Positions 1 to 13,439 of a stretch of DNA of 64,000 bases are shown here, in pieces. The stretch lies in the NCBI RefSeq assembly GCF_964340395.1, contig NC_135568.1, positions 8,175,780-8,239,779 on the forward strand. The letters are read 5' to 3'. The DNA comes from Glandiceps talaboti (taxonomy: Eukaryota; Hemichordata; Enteropneusta; Spengelidae). Positions within the stretch are counted from its first letter, which is position 1. Every line of letters starts with the position of its first letter. Below the pieces are notes generated by a model that had not been told where the DNA came from, searched no databases, and saw only the letters and a list, made by a program, of their open reading frames with translations. Position numbers and translations under genes: made by a program.

Positions 1-80
1 ATGAATAAGGGTAAGTTTGGCTCCAATTCATTCCATCCAAACTTATACATGAAGATCTCTCTTATCGACCACTAATTATA

Positions 81-445
81 GTCTAGTTCCTATATGACAG
101 TGTTACAATCCTCTCCACTCATTTATCGGCAAAGTCATTATTCTAGCACAGAAGTTTGTGCTACCCCCGCTGGGAGAAAGATAAACTACGCATGTCAATA
201 GCAATCCATCACAAATTGACAGGCAATTGCAGTTGGTTAGTTACTTTAGACAATTGTTCATTAACAGAACTCCACTTCTCAGTCTGAAACTATAGTAAAA
301 TCACAGGATGTGATAACATCATCATGTTTATATGAACGCAGTCAGGGGTAGCACAGATTTCTGTGCTAGAATAACGATTTTGCCTATACGTGAGTGGAGA
401 TGATCGTACATATAGTAATCATAACACATCGTCTATGAACTAGAC
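81..445. mobile_element. Fold-back (MITE-like) element, long terminal inverted repeats
   Basis: The outer ends are inverted copies: GTCTAGTTCCTATA at 81 and TCTATGAACTAGAC ending at 445. A second inverted stretch of about 55 bp (around 114-168 against 347-402) carries CTCCACTC and TTCTAGCACAGAA in both arms. There is no coding capacity, so this is a non-autonomous element. The end motif TAGTCTAGTTCCTATA recurs near 8635, 11010 (reverse), 48200 (reverse) and 50630, as expected of a dispersed family. No target duplication was identified. Confidence 0.6.
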
Positions 446-478
446 TTACTACATGTAATCTATACTTCGAAGTTAAAT

Positions 479-528
479 CCTCTTTCTCCCAACCTGTACT
501 TCACAAACACCCCCTAGGGAGAAAGAGG
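479..528. repeat. Perfect 12-bp inverted repeat (hairpin)
   Basis: CCTCTTTCTCCC at 479-490 is the exact reverse complement of GGGAGAAAGAGG at 517-528, with a 26-nt loop. It lies just outside the fold-back element at 81-445. Function unknown. Confidence 0.7.
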
Positions 529-684
529 TTGCAGTGTGTAAGCAGAGTAGTGTAAAAAGTGAGTACAACTCATTGTTCACCCTAATCAGGTCGAGTCAGA
601 ACCCAAATATCATGTTTTCAGACATGCACAGAGTCACGATACCAGGAGACAATACAACGACAAATGTTTACATTGTAATAAGAC

Positions 685-1110
685 AACAGTAAACATTTAG
701 GACCTTTACTTTTATACAGCTGACGTCAACAAGGTTACATATCTGTGTCCTTTTTGTCTTCAGTCATGTCTATCCAGTGCTATCGTCAAAAATGAATAAA
801 TGTCCGTCAAAGATGAAATAAACAGTAAACATTTAAGACCTTCACTTTTATATAACTGATGTTGTCAAGGTTACACATTTGTGTCCCCTCATTTCATTGT
901 TGTGTTCAGTCATGTCTATCCAGTGCTATCGTCAAAGATGAACAAATGTCCACAACGATGAAGTAAACAGTAAACATTTATTTTAATGTAGCTGACATCA
1001 ACAAGTTTACATGTTTGTGTCTTCGTCGTCGTCGTCTCTCCCCCCCCCCCCCCACCCATTTCATTCTTGTGTTCATCTATGTCAAACCAGTGTTCTACAT
1101 GTAATCAAAT
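685..1110. repeat. Tandem repeat, about 140-bp unit, 3 copies
   Basis: Units start with AACAGTAAACATTTA near 685, 821 and 966. Each continues with a CTGA(C/T)GTCAACAAGGTTACA-like stretch and TCATGTCTATCCAGTGCT. A run of about 15 C near 1041 interrupts the third copy. No gene is seen in 1-3700. Confidence 0.7.
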
Positions 1111-3739
1111 ATGAACACAATTCCATCACGGGTGAAGTCTATGAGGTCAGAGGTCATAAGTGCATCTGTACTACAGTGTTTCATGTCAAGTTTGTGACCA
1201 GTATTTAGCAGATCAGATAATTCAAACAGTGGTAAAACACAATTTACAAATTTATAAAGAAATTCACCACCGGGGATAAATTTTTAGTAATATAAATCCT
1301 CCACATGGCAGCAAACTTGACAAGGAATTGCCAATAAAGAACTAAACTAGGTTTTCTTAAACTCTGACGACAATTATCAGTTTTAAAATATTTACCGATG
1401 ACATCAGTCACAGCTGTCAGATGTGAAAACAATAAAAAATTGCCCAGCATACCAAAATTCCACATTTCCCTTGACCTATTTCCATACATTCAACATGTAG
1501 TTACTGCCTACTTTACATATCAACAGCTGTTTGTTAGTTTGGTAATCGTCTTTGAACTAACTTTAGGATTGACCTCATTAGAATGATGACCTTGGCCTAG
1601 TAAGGACAACATACAGTATACATGTATATAATACATGTATGATTTCACATATCAATAACCATAGAATCAAATACATCAAAACGCTATTATCGTACAAAGT
1701 GATATCACCCCTGACAATACGCCACAATGTCATCAAAATTTGGGAATCATTTCCATACATTTTTTTTTTTTTTTTTTTAGTGCAATTGCGAACAATAGCC
1801 ACTTCAGGAATAAATGACAAAGAGATCTCCAAAATGGCCAAACGAATTGGTTCGCTACTGCTCAGACTTGGTATAAATATTTTCTATTCAAAACTATAAA
1901 CTCAGTGTCTGTGAACATTCACTTTCACACCAACCATTCCACTAGTTATGTACTTGAATATTAAATAAGGATGGAGAGTTTGACAAAACCTGTTGTCCTG
2001 AACGGGTGAAACATTTCTTGTAATTGGAATCCTTGATTGTGTAATAAGAACTATTTATGAACTTCTGTATTTACAGTTATGTTTCTCAAATGCCAAGTTC
2101 AGATAAGAATTACACATGACTACATTTTCCAAATTTTGATTTGAAATAGCTGTTTGGTAGTTGGTCCAGAACAAAGATGATCCTATGTAATCCTTATGGC
2201 TTCCCGTTGATAAGATAACATGGATACAAAAACCTGGGATTGAATCGTGGGCCTTTAAACAAAGGCAGTGATGCAGTATATTTTGATGCAATGTAAAACA
2301 TTATGTAATATATTTACAAGAAACATCATGATACAGAATGCATATCAATATTGCAAGAAAATTTTACCCCGAGTTAAGGGTTCAAAACAAAACATAAACA
2401 GTGAAATTAGTTTGGCTGGAAAGTAAAATATTTATACTTTCATGCAAAACAATCGCAAATATGGTGATTACCCAACATGCACCTTGTTGACCAGAGTTGA
2501 CATTCCAGGCTATAAAAAATATTTTGTGCAACATTGAAAAGAAATTCTGACAAAAGAGCTCCTTGTTTTCTATATCAATAATATTTAAATGGAAGGAAAT
2601 ATAATGTGTGTATGTGTTGAATTCCGAGTATTGGTGATAAACCTGTACGTTGTTGACTTACCAGTTGCCATGGTGATGACATCATTGAAATAAACACAGA
2701 CAGGTTTATTTGTGGGGTGTGCAAACTGACGTTATTAAATGTTATTTAATTTGATTTTATATGAGGTGAATGGCATTTTAAGAGCTCCGTGTATGCAATC
2801 TAGTCCTGCCTTACAAAAGACACAGTATTAATAAATAGAACACGACAAAATGCACCTTCAAAAATACAACACAAGTTAAACAATACTGGAAGTTGTAAAA
2901 AGCCCTGTAACAATGGTATATGAGAAAATGGTCTTTCAGAAAACCTATTTTTATAATCTACTATTTTTAATAATAAAAGTGTACACATGTTGCAGTGTTC
3001 AGAGCAAAACAAGGCCATCAAAACCTTTTGTACTTTTTTCGCACTCAAATATCACATTCCAAACCATTTAAAAAGCCAACGTCAGATTAGGAATTAAATC
3101 TAGATATGAAATAAAGTTGTTTGACTGCTATAGAAAAAGTCGATCCAGAACAAAAGAATCATCCCATGTAGTCATTACATCGATAACACTAATATCACGA
3201 CCTGGGATTAACCAATGGCATACAATAATTTGACATGAAACAGTGTTGCAAACATGTATTGTTAGCACATCAGTATATTGGAGAGTGGGCAGAGTCAATT
3301 TCAACTGCTCTCAGTAAGATGTTTTCTTCATGAAATAGAAAAATGATAACGACTGAGCTATGAAGATTTCTATTGGTCAAAACAACAAATATATCACAAG
3401 ACCCAACACCAACTCCCACTTGGATCTAAATGGCAAGTACAAATGGTGTTACTGTAATGATCACTGTGAGAACATCCTATGGGAAACCACTGCATGTTGG
3501 ACTATAGGTATTCTTTTCCTGTTAGTGTTACAATCAGCCTTTGTTTCTGCAGTAATGATCTATTGTATTCTGCTATCATTAGTTTCAACCCCACGGCCAT
3601 ACGCACACTAAACAGAGCATGATACACAATTTTAGCAGGTACTTATTTTTAAATCAGAACATTTTTTAGTCATGGCCTTTTTATTTGTCTGTCATTGTAT
3701 TATATCATAGTTTTTGTATCTTTTGTGTTTTGACTGCGA

Positions 3740-3790
3740 AACCACACCGATTTCCATTGTAAACTTTTTAAGTTTATATGTGGCAATAAA

Positions 3791-3824
<34 letters not shown>
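3740..3824 (+). mobile_element. Probable retroposon 3' tail with AATAAA and (ATT)n
   Basis: The segment has a TGTGGCAATAAAG motif followed directly by about 12 ATT units, the usual look of the 3' end of a LINE- or SINE-type insertion. The 5' limit cannot be placed and no reverse-transcriptase reading frame is present. Confidence 0.4.
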
Positions 3825-3910
3825 GCCAATATAATTGAGAGCTGCCTTGGAATCATCACATTCAGGCCATATAGACACTAAGTAATAGGAGTGTATGTGT
3901 GTGTCTGAAT

Positions 3911-4095
3911 TTGCTTTGACCTGTTACGGTGTGTCTGTCAGTTAGTCAGCCTGCCAATCTGTGTCTGTTTGTATGTCTGTCAGTCAGCCAGTCTACCTGT
4001 CTAACCATAGACCCTCTACCATTGGTGGAGGGTCTATGGTCTGACCTGTTACTTTGTGTCTATCAGTCAGTCAGTCAGTCAGTCAGTCAGTCTGT
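3911..4095. repeat. Duplicated TGTC/GTCA-rich segment with a 37-nt hairpin
   Basis: Two related segments start with GACCTGTTAC (about 3918 and 4043) and run into (TCAG)n-type repeats. Between them, 4004-4040 is a near-perfect hairpin: 17-bp arms ACCATAGACCCTCTACC and GGTGGAGGGTCTATGGT around a 3-nt loop, with a single G-T wobble. Confidence 0.6.
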
Positions 4096-5760
4096 CAGTA
4101 TCTGTCTGTCTCTTACTATACAACAATGTAGTATATAACCATCTTATCATTATCAAACTTTGTTCTCAATGTTTCTGCTTTGACGTTTGACACGTTACTT
4201 CCGTTTATACAAAGCTTTACATGACAATGTTTGAAAACAGCAACTTGTGAACACTGCTCAAGATACAACTGGTCCCATGACTAACTAACTGTCTGTCTGA
4301 CTGACTGACTACATGTACAGCTATGCCAATTGGCCCGAATATTTGACAAGTCTTGTATACACAATAGTCTGAATCCAGCTATGCCAACTGGCCCCACTAC
4401 TGACTAGTTTTCAACTTTTGTATACAGGGAAATCTGAATGTATGCCTAAAAACTGTCCGCAATACTGACTAGTTTTGTATACACAGTATTGTGGTCTAAA
4501 TACACCTATGCCAACTGGCCCTGCTACTGGCTAACTTTATATACACTATACATCAGTCATCATTATCTGCATCAACAAAGTTACAATCAGAACACACTCT
4601 GTGTGAAACCTTTCAACTCTTTCCTCAACTATTTTTAGTGACAGTGCATATTTCCGTTTTAAAAGTCTATTTGTGTGTGATAACAATACCACTTTGTCCT
4701 GTCAGTGGTTCAACCAGGTGTCAAAGTTTATACAGGTCGGTCAGTAGTAGGAGTAAATAACTGAATCGTCATTATGGGATTTCTTTGATCCAGAATATTG
4801 GCTGTAATTCAATAATTTCTTGAATGTAAATAACACATCCACAGCATGCAGTGATCATTTTGTAGAACTATGTGAGTGACAAGTAATGAGTATACAGCAT
4901 AAATGTACTCGTCACATGTACAGGGTGGCATTTCATCACGAAGCCAAAATTTTACATATTACCACACTTCAGAGTGAGAAATTCACACAATGCAAGTATC
5001 ACACACTACAGGTGAACCATCCCTGAAAGTGTTGTCTTCGTTAAAGTATGGGAACACCAAAATTATGCTATTTTTTTTATTACACTTGAAGATATCAAAA
5101 CCTACTGAGCCTTTTTAGATTCCCCTTTCATCCCCTCTCTTACTAAGATTTAACATCAAAATTACACTACTAGGTATCAAAATATACTAAGCCTTCCCAG
5201 ACCTCTCCTACCTCCCCTCTTACTGTGATTTCCACCCAAATCATGCATATTTGACCAGATCTCCCCACCACCCTCCCCTTTAATCAGACCATGGATGTAT
5301 TATGAATACAGCCATGGTCAGACCTCGCTTTAGTAAAAACACAATGCCTGATTATTATACAGTGATCGCACGTATCTGAACCACTACAAATGTCACGGGT
5401 TGATTTCAAAGTGGTAAATTCACAATATACAGCATTTCCTGTCATTCAGAATACACAGGGTACCACTCCTGGTACTTTACTATTAAATACTACTGGACAA
5501 ATGACAACACAATTCTGTATTGATTTAATACTTTGGTTCACAAACAATGACGCCATGTCAAAGAATACATGATAGATTTGTATATTGCATGGAAATATGC
5601 AGACAGTTTATAGATTGGTATATTTACAAATATTTTGCATTCCACAGGAATATAAATTTACAAGTTACTAGCACATTGACACAGATATCAATAGAGTAAA
5701 GATAGATATAGATAAACATTCAGAAAATGACACAGCCAGCCAGACAACCTGCCAGCCAGC

Positions 5761-5765
5761 CAGAC

Positions 5766-5831
<66 letters not shown>

Positions 5832-5938
5832 TGGGGCAGACATATAGACACACAGAAAGTGGCACTGAGAGAGGAAGACATACAAAGTGACAGAAAGAGT
5901 AAGACAGACAGGCTGACACAGACACACAAGCAGGCAGG

Positions 5939-6014
<76 letters not shown>

Positions 6015-6035
6015 GACAGACAGACAGAAAACTGA
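5761..6035. repeat. Two (CAGA)n microsatellites
   Basis: Long (ACAG)n tracts at about 5769-5830 and 5945-6030 are separated by a degenerate linker. Reading frames through them give only low-complexity Cys/Leu/Ser/Val or Thr/Asp/Arg/Gln strings and are not genes. Flanks 4100-5760 and 6040-7400 show no coding exon I can support. Confidence 0.9.
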
Positions 6036-7416
6036 CATGCAGATTGATGCAGACAAACAGATGGAGACAGGCTTGACACAGACACAGACACAGACAGAAA
6101 CATACACAATACTGTTATGTGTATGGTATACACATAGATTTTTCAAATATACAAATGTATACATGTAAGTAAGCAAGGATACCAAAGTTATTAATAATAC
6201 AACCCCTATAAAAGTAGTAAAATCACAAATGATTCATATTCCTACGAAACATCCATTTATCAAACTATCTTGCTATGTGAAATTACTCCCATTTGCTCAT
6301 CATGAAAGTCACATGATAACATTAGTAATGGTTGACCTTTGAACCATGACATCATCAGCTACATCAAGAACATATGTCTGCTTTCCACCTGGGACCAATT
6401 GATAGCAGTGTGGTTGGTAGAGTCGTCATGGGAGACAAAGAAAACACAGACAAACTCACATGTTATCCATTGCAGGGATGGCATAATCAGGTCATATCAT
6501 GCTTATTTCATACTAGCGTTTCTGACCCTCATAGCAATGTATACAGATTAATTTCTCACCTTCCATTAATGTAGCGTGATTCAAACCTACATTCTTGCAT
6601 TAGTGTTCTTTTGTCAGTGGACAGTTTCTTACCCTAAAGTAACAGGAATGTTTAAAGATTAATTTCTCACCCTCCATACCAGGTAGCAAGTGGTTACTAT
6701 TTAACATAAGCAGCCCAATAACTGGATCCAGATAATGTGAAGCAAATACAGGGCTCTGATTGGTTAGAAAAAACAAAGGAAACAAGCACATCTGTTGACT
6801 GTATTGTTATGTTGTCCAATCAGTGACAACCTTGTAATAATAGCTTCACATCACCCCACTGGATCTTTCACAATAAACTGGAAGCTAGTTCAAATATAGA
6901 ATAGGAACTACATGGTATCAAAAATACTAAGTATAGTAAATAGCTTTGACTAAGTCCTTTGAGAATTCCCACACTGCATAACTTTATTAAAAGAGTTAGT
7001 CTGAACCAAATGGAGATGAATCACTTCACAGCAGTTAGCCTGAAAAGTAAATGAAGTGAATCAATATCACTTTGTACTTGACTATTGAACCTGATGTAGG
7101 ATGTCTTAGACTACATGTACATATTGAAAGCCAGCCAAGTAAGGAATGCTTAGCTTGGATGAACATATATAGGTTGACCTTTCTTGAACATGCAAAGACA
7201 AAGAACAGTTTTGAAGTACATGTAGTTACCAGTATTGAATCCCCCTGATGAACTCAAGTTGTTATTCTATCAGTACTATAGAGTAGAATGGACCCCTGGG
7301 GGCTAACATTGTACTACTTGCAATTTAGTAAAGTTAAAGTTCGCATTAATCTGGGTATGAAATGGAATGTCTAACAGGGCAATAGAAAAATTTGATCCAG
7401 AACAAAAGAATGATGA

Positions 7417-7565
7417 ATGAATGAAATTTATTTCACCAGATAACAAAAATAAGCTACACTTTCAAAGAAACGTATGATACAAATATACAAAATGAATACA
7501 AAATAAGAAGACAATTGTTATCTGATGTGGACCATGGAAATAGTTCAACGGAACTAGTCTTGTGT
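7417..7565 (-). mobile_element. Dispersed repeat with GAAT-type tail, copy 1
   Basis: It begins at a GAATGAATGAAA tract and shares with 23850-24040 the blocks TTTCACCA(G/A)ATAACAAAAA, GTTATCTGATGTGGAC and ATAGTTCAAC(G/A)(G/A)AACTAG. Both copies start with the tetranucleotide, which would be the 3' tail of an element reading on the minus strand. No protein is encoded. Confidence 0.5.
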
Positions 7566-8362
7566 TATCTTATGTTTCAAATGATAAGGTGCCACGAATG
7601 CAAGAACCTGGGATTGAAACATGGGCCTTTAGAGTGTTGATGAAATATACCTGACTTCCTACATCATTTTAATCAGGGTTCCTCGACAATACTACAGTCC
7701 TGTAGAATATACAATAGCTATGCATTTCTCCTTAGTAGTACCAGTAGTAACCATGGAAACACAAATGGGGCAAGTATCAAGACTACCCCAGAAAGTGATT
7801 GCCACATCAAAGTCAATGCTTGCACAGATTTCTCTTGCTTTTACAGGGGTTCTGTAACCATGGTAACAACGATGAAGGGCAACACTAACAAAACAACTAT
7901 TGTAAACAGACACAGACGCATCAATCATCTGTTTATGATATCATCAATGATCACAAGTCACAGCTGTTGTCTTGTACAATGACCATACATGTATATTTAC
8001 ATCAATATTATCATGTTGAATATTACAATGTCAAATATCTGACACTGCCTTGCAATGTATACCATACATGTATACGGCTATTTTCAACTTTATTTAGAAT
8101 GAGGAAATTCTACTTATAAAGTTTTTAAATATATATTAAAAACAAGATTGTAACAGGTGTGTGATGTTATGACTGTTTTCAAAAGCTTTGCCATGACAAT
8201 TTATAACTGTTTTTCTTACCCCAAGCCTAATTCTAATCTGACATGAGACTTCTGAAAATGTTCTATTAGCAAGCCTTACCTTCCCTTAAGAAACAATTTG
8301 AACATGGCCTAACCTTTCCGTATGTATGTGATATACCAGGTATATGTACATATACATTGTAC

Positions 8363-8513
8363 CAGTGTGCCCTCTAATGATAGCCAAATTTTGTTGTTGT
8401 GAGTCAAAATGAGAAAAACCACATAGTAAGAGATAGGGGAACAATAAATTTTGGTGCATCACTAGAAATTGTGTGAGTCAGTGACATGTCAAATTCGCTG
8501 AGAGTGCACACTG
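8363..8513. mobile_element. hAT-like MITE, family 1, copy 1
   Basis: The termini CAGTGTGCCCTCT and AGAGTGCACACTG are inverted copies. The interior (AGTAAGAGATAGGGGAACA and AATTTTGGTG blocks) matches the element at 16602-16772. Target duplications are not clear for this copy. Confidence 0.65.
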
Positions 8514-9274
8514 CACCATAACAAGTATGTTATACACATAGCGTAACCCTCACTATCACAAATGGTACTATGACCCAATACTCTGTGGCACGTCTGTACT
8601 AGGCATAGCTGTCTATGAGTTTCTCCACTTGTAGTCTAGTTCCTATACGGACGGTATCATTACACTTTATACCAGACTACTCTACTTGGTGAAAACCTAT
8701 AACTACACAGCTTTCTCATATCTTTCCTCAGGTACACTTTCTTCTATCCAATATTTGTATAGGGACAGATGTATTATCCATAAATTTGGTACAAGAGATG
8801 CCAAAATGCCTCCTGTCATTCCTGAATACTCTCTTAGTAAAATGAAAGTACTTGAATACTAGTTTTCCAACTACTTCACTGACAATCAAAATTGTACCAA
8901 GCCAGTCACAAAACTCTAGTACAGGTCATAAGACTGATTTCAAAATGTCAAGTGTGAACACCTCCCCCTCGTCTAAAGCCAACCTTGATTGAAGTAGTTA
9001 CAAGCCCTTGAACCATTTTGTCGAGAACAAATAGTTGAAAGACTGGGCAGAATAAAAAATGCTGAGTTGCATACAGATATAAACATTAAGAAAGATTGAC
9101 GTCATTTTAACCAGCAAGTAAACATATATGTTGTCATTGAAGACCCATGAATGATGATAAAAACAGTTGTCTGCTGGTGATAGATCGGGTAGTACTTGAA
9201 AACGCTGGTCTTGAATAAAGGAATAATCCTACTCATGGTCTCATTGATGGGAACTGGAAAAATTATTGTTATTA

Positions 9275-9670
9275 ACAGCTAAGGTCAGATTTGATTAAAC
9301 TGCAGGTGAGAAAACCAGTTGTCTGCCAGTGGTAGTGATTAGGAAATGTTGGTCCTGAGCAATAGAATGATCCTGTCTAATCCGTATAGCTTCAGTAATG
9401 GGAATAATTAACATGGGAAAATCAAATTTAATGTGTTATGATTTCAAATATTGTTATTAAAGGCCAAGGTCAGATTTGATTAAACTATGGGTGAGAAAAT
9501 CAGTTGTCTGCCAATGTAAGTGCTGAGGAAAGGTTGGTCCTAAACAAAAGAATGATCCTGTGTAATACTTACGGCTTGTGAGAACCTGGGATTGTATTAT
9601 AGACATTTAAAGCCAAAGCTAGGATTATGATAAACCTTAGGGTAAGAGAAACAGTTGTCTGAAAGTGATT
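9275..9670 (+). repeat. Cluster of a dispersed repeat, about 2.5 direct copies
   Basis: Successive units contain AAGGTCAGATTTGATTAAAC, CAGTTGTCTGCCA and AATGATCCTGT(C/G)TAAT. The same family appears as single copies near 2160-2260, 3140-3215 and 7385-7640, and in reverse orientation near 10450-10540, 11055-11150 and 11220-11330, recognisable by CCTGGGATTGAA and GATCCTATGTAATCC. It is probably an old transposon family. No coding sequence. Confidence 0.5.
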
Positions 9671-11464
9671 GGGAGGATCATGCAAACATTCTGGTTTACA
9701 ACTGCAGACATAAGAACTGTGGACGAACGAAACCTGTTACACACAGAGAAGGTAAACATATAGCTATGTTTGAATAATCTACTAGAGGGACCAGTCATTA
9801 GTTAAAATCACTCTTTGACGAAACCAACCTGAAAACTCTGTCAGATAACTATTGTTCACATCTAAATCCTAATCAGATATTGGCCTTTAAAGTTTAGACT
9901 TGTACCAGTGGTCCTGTTTTACATAACAACAAATTAAATGTGATGTCTGAAATTTCCTTCCATCCACTATAGAAATGACAAAACTGGTATTTACATTTGC
10001 TTTGCTGGCTGCTGTTGTGTGAATATCAAAGTACATTTTTAATTTGATACTAAATACACATAATATTAGTAATTTACGTTTATATACATGATATACATGT
10101 TTTGGCATGCAGATAGGTATACAGGAAAAGTTAACTTTACATCTCAAAATAACACACACACACAGTGCAATGTCCTGTAGCTTCACATCAGACAGATTCA
10201 AGGCTACATATTGTTACTGTACTAAAAAACAATACACTGAATCAACACAACACAGGTGGTCACATATGATTCATATACACACAGTGGCAAACATGGTGGT
10301 ACATGTTTGAAAGAATACAGTATATGTTTTCTACTTTTACACACTTCTACTTGATACATGATCTAATCTCCTTAACTTCATCTCCAGTATCCATGGTAAC
10401 GTAATTACAGAACTAAATAGCTTAGCAAATGATATTCTGTAAAAGCCAGAATTTCAATCCTAGGTTCTTGCAGTAATTAGTATTATCTTATCAGTGGAGC
10501 CATTTGGATTAATACACAGGATCATTATTTTGTTTACGATCACATTTTTCAATTATAAATTTTGCCAAACAACTGGAAAACTGTTTTAAAACCTCAATTT
10601 TACTCCAAATCCAAACTGGGTCGTTAACAGAGGACAGAAATATAACAATGTTGGTATCACATTTAACTCTGCCAGATAACTGTGTTTCATACCTAAACCT
10701 CAATCCTAATCCGAACTTGGGCATTAACAGAGGAAAATATGTGACAATGTCATAATATTTTACACTGTGTTGACATGTTAGTTTTGTCATGCATTCTCTT
10801 CATTCTACAACTTTTAGTGGGAGTTTGACCATCTGTTCAATTCATCAATGTTTATGAGCAAATAACGCACATAGTTCATCATTTCACTTTCTTTCATTTC
10901 ATCTCTCAATTATCCTACATTCAATTTACACATGTGTTATCTAGTAAACAGTTACTTTGAAAATGCCTGGTATACATGTATGCCAACTGTGAAGGTATAA
11001 ATCGTAACAATACTGTATAGGAACTAGACTAGGTATATGCCAGTAGGACAGCTTTCCAGGGTTCTAACCAGGGTTCTTGCATTAATGTTATCATTCCAGT
11101 GGAGCCCTAGGGTCACATGGGATCATTCTTTTGTTCTGGACCAACATTTTCTACAACTATATCAAAGTAACCTCGCAGAATGAGCATCATCCTATTTCCC
11201 TATTTCAAGGTAGATTAGCCATTTAAAGACCCAGGTTTCAATCCCAGATTCTAGCATTAGTGATATCTTATCAGTGAAGCCATAAGAATCATTCCTTTGT
11301 TGCATACCAACTCTTTCTATACAATGTAGCTCTACCAGACAACTGTTTCTGAGGATTTTATTACTTCTAAATTTTAACCCTACTCTGTACTGGGCCTTTC
11401 TTCATCACAATATATTGCTCTGTAATTTTAAGTGGACTGTACTGGCTGTTCTCATTAAAAGGGA

Positions 11465-11731
11465 AGGGTGAACAAATCCACTGGTCCCGGGTCCGGGACT
11501 AGCCATTTTTTTGGCCGGACCACACAAATTTTACCTTGTCTGGTCCATCGGACCAGTACCTTACTGTTAATAACTATGTTAAAAAGTCATCTGAATATAC
11601 AGATTCATAGGTAAGATTTAATGTTTCATATTAGCGGGATCTGCGACCACTAATACTTTCAGCAGGTCCACTGGAATTTTTCAGGCACTGGTCCGGGGAC
11701 CACCAGTTCAGAAAATGATTTGTTCACCCCT
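11465..11731. mobile_element. hAT-like MITE, family 2
   Basis: The ends AGGGTGAACAAATC and GATTTGTTCACCCCT are inverted copies. The flanks AAAAGGGA (11457-11464) and GAAAGGGA (11732-11739) match at 7 of 8 positions, consistent with an 8-bp target duplication. The GGTCC/GGACC-rich interior has no reading frame. Ends and target size fit the hAT superfamily. Confidence 0.65.
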
Positions 11732-12059
11732 GAAAGGGATTGATTAAATTTCCCTAAGAGTGACAGAAAGAGAAATTGTGCTTTACAACAACTGCCACTT
11801 TTCAAATACTGAAAACACTAGTCTCAGATCAAGCAGACAGTGACACCAGCATTACACACATTCTGTTTGTCACAATGGGTGTATTTTGAATGGTCACTAC
11901 AGCACTGAATTCCCCAATTACTGAGTTACTCAATGTAGAATTTCAACAATGCAACTGGAAGTTAATGTTACTGTACGTCTTGGTCACTATTTTCAAACTC
12001 CCTGGGGGATCAAATGAAGTGTAGCTACTGCACAACAAAACTTAAAAACAGTGACAAAA

Positions 12060-12990
12060 GCTCTCCTGCAGTGAGGGTGAGATTCCACTTTACAAAGACA
12101 CATGATTGTTTCCAAGTACCTGTATACCTACACAGATGTGTGCTGTTATGTACAGTAGTCATGATTCTACTTTACAACCCAATAGGACAGACATAGGTAT
12201 AAAATATATATCTGTACCTACAAAGTCATGTTACATTTTGGTGTGGTGTCATGTGCAACATGTTGTGATGGGGAGATTCCACTTTACAATACTACAGGCC
12301 ACAGTGGTCACAGTCAGGTACCTGTGTACCTACACAGCATATACCACGGGTTGTTGGTGGCTGAGTGGTTAAACCACTTGCCTCTTACTGCTGCAGTTGG
12401 GGTTTGAACCCATTCAGGGTTTGATTAAAATTTACCATGCTGTAAAGTGTAAGTAAGAAAAGTGTCGTTCAGTTTGACTCTACCAAACAATGCAGGATTT
12501 CCCCGGATACTCCGGTTTCCTTCTGCATTAACACTGAACCCATGAGGGATAGCCTTCACTGGACTTCTTGGGAAAGTGTTTATATGCTTAAAGAACAATC
12601 CAGTATAAGTAAAGATTATTATTATTATATGGTATGCTGTGATGGGGAGCTTCCACTTTACATCATAGGACACACACCAGGACCACATGTACCTGTGAAC
12701 CTACATAGCTGTACTATGATGGAATGTGATCAGGCGATTCCACTTTACAACACTATAGGCAATGCATAGACACATACCACAGGTACCTGTGTAAAGTCTA
12801 CATGGCTGTACCACAGCATGATAGATGTATACATTCTTTACATGTATTAAACACAGGTCACAGGTTCCTGTGTAAAGTCCAGATAGCTGAACCACAGCGT
12901 GATAGATGTACACATTCTTTACATGTAATATTACAAGACCCACAGGCTCCTGTGTATTTACACAGCTGTACCATGGCATGATAAAAACCA
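12060..12990. repeat. Degenerate tandem repeats around a SINE-like insertion
   Basis: Related units with GATTCCACTTTACAA, AGGTACCTGTGTA and ACAGCTGTACCA(C/T)AGCATGATA recur before (12060-12350) and after (12640-12990) the element at 12356-12628. The SINE therefore sits inside an existing repeat array. Confidence 0.55.
12356..12628 (+). mobile_element. tRNA-derived SINE-like element, copy 1
   Basis: The 5' part resembles a tRNA gene: GGTGGCTGAGTGGTTAAACC (A-box-like) and GGGTTTGAACCC (B-box-like) 31 nt later. A conserved body with TTTGACTCTACCAAACAA and ACACTGAACCCATGAG and an (ATT)n tail follow. A diverged copy lies at 32539-32920. The tRNA-like part is not followed by a foldable acceptor stem, so it is not called a tRNA gene. 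Confidence 0.7.
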
Positions 12991-13439
12991 ATGGATATAT
13001 CAATGTTTCCTATTCACATTATTACACTACCTTTAAAATTTCACTACAAAACATACTTCTGATCCTTTCACTTCTGTAACACAAAAATGTAATAGTTTGC
13101 ATCATACATAGTATTTCTTTATATTAAAAAAATACCAATACTTTCAGCCATAAAAATCATAAAATGCACAGTCTGAGAAATATTCACAAGGTTTGAAAAA
13201 ATATGAGCGAGGAGAAATCTAGCCACACTCCGTATTTTATTTTCTACAGTTTCTGAACAAATGAAGACTGGGAGAAATAAAACAGTATATCTAGATTAAT
13301 GATATTTCATTTCATAACATAAACTCCATGTTTGTCTAGGGATGCAGCGCCTGAATCATTACTGGCAGCTGTGTACAGTGGTTGTCAGGACAACAATTTC
13401 CAAAATATTATTTTATGGGCTGTCTCTATGTGAAGCATC

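Noticed and set aside
1-11. ATGAATAAGG followed by GTAAGT at the window start
   Set aside because: Too short to judge, and no downstream acceptor or exon was found on the plus strand.
2662-2735. Tiny minus-strand exon: Kozak-like CACCATGG, then ACTG/GTAAGT
   Set aside because: Only ten coding bases, no pyrimidine-rich acceptor upstream and no following exon found; could be chance.
5668-6185. Cys/Leu/Ser/Val-rich frames up to 165 aa
   Set aside because: (CAGA)n microsatellites; all frames are equally open.
12356-12430. tRNA gene
   Set aside because: A- and B-box-like motifs are present, but no acceptor-stem pairing is evident and the SINE body follows; a second diverged copy exists.
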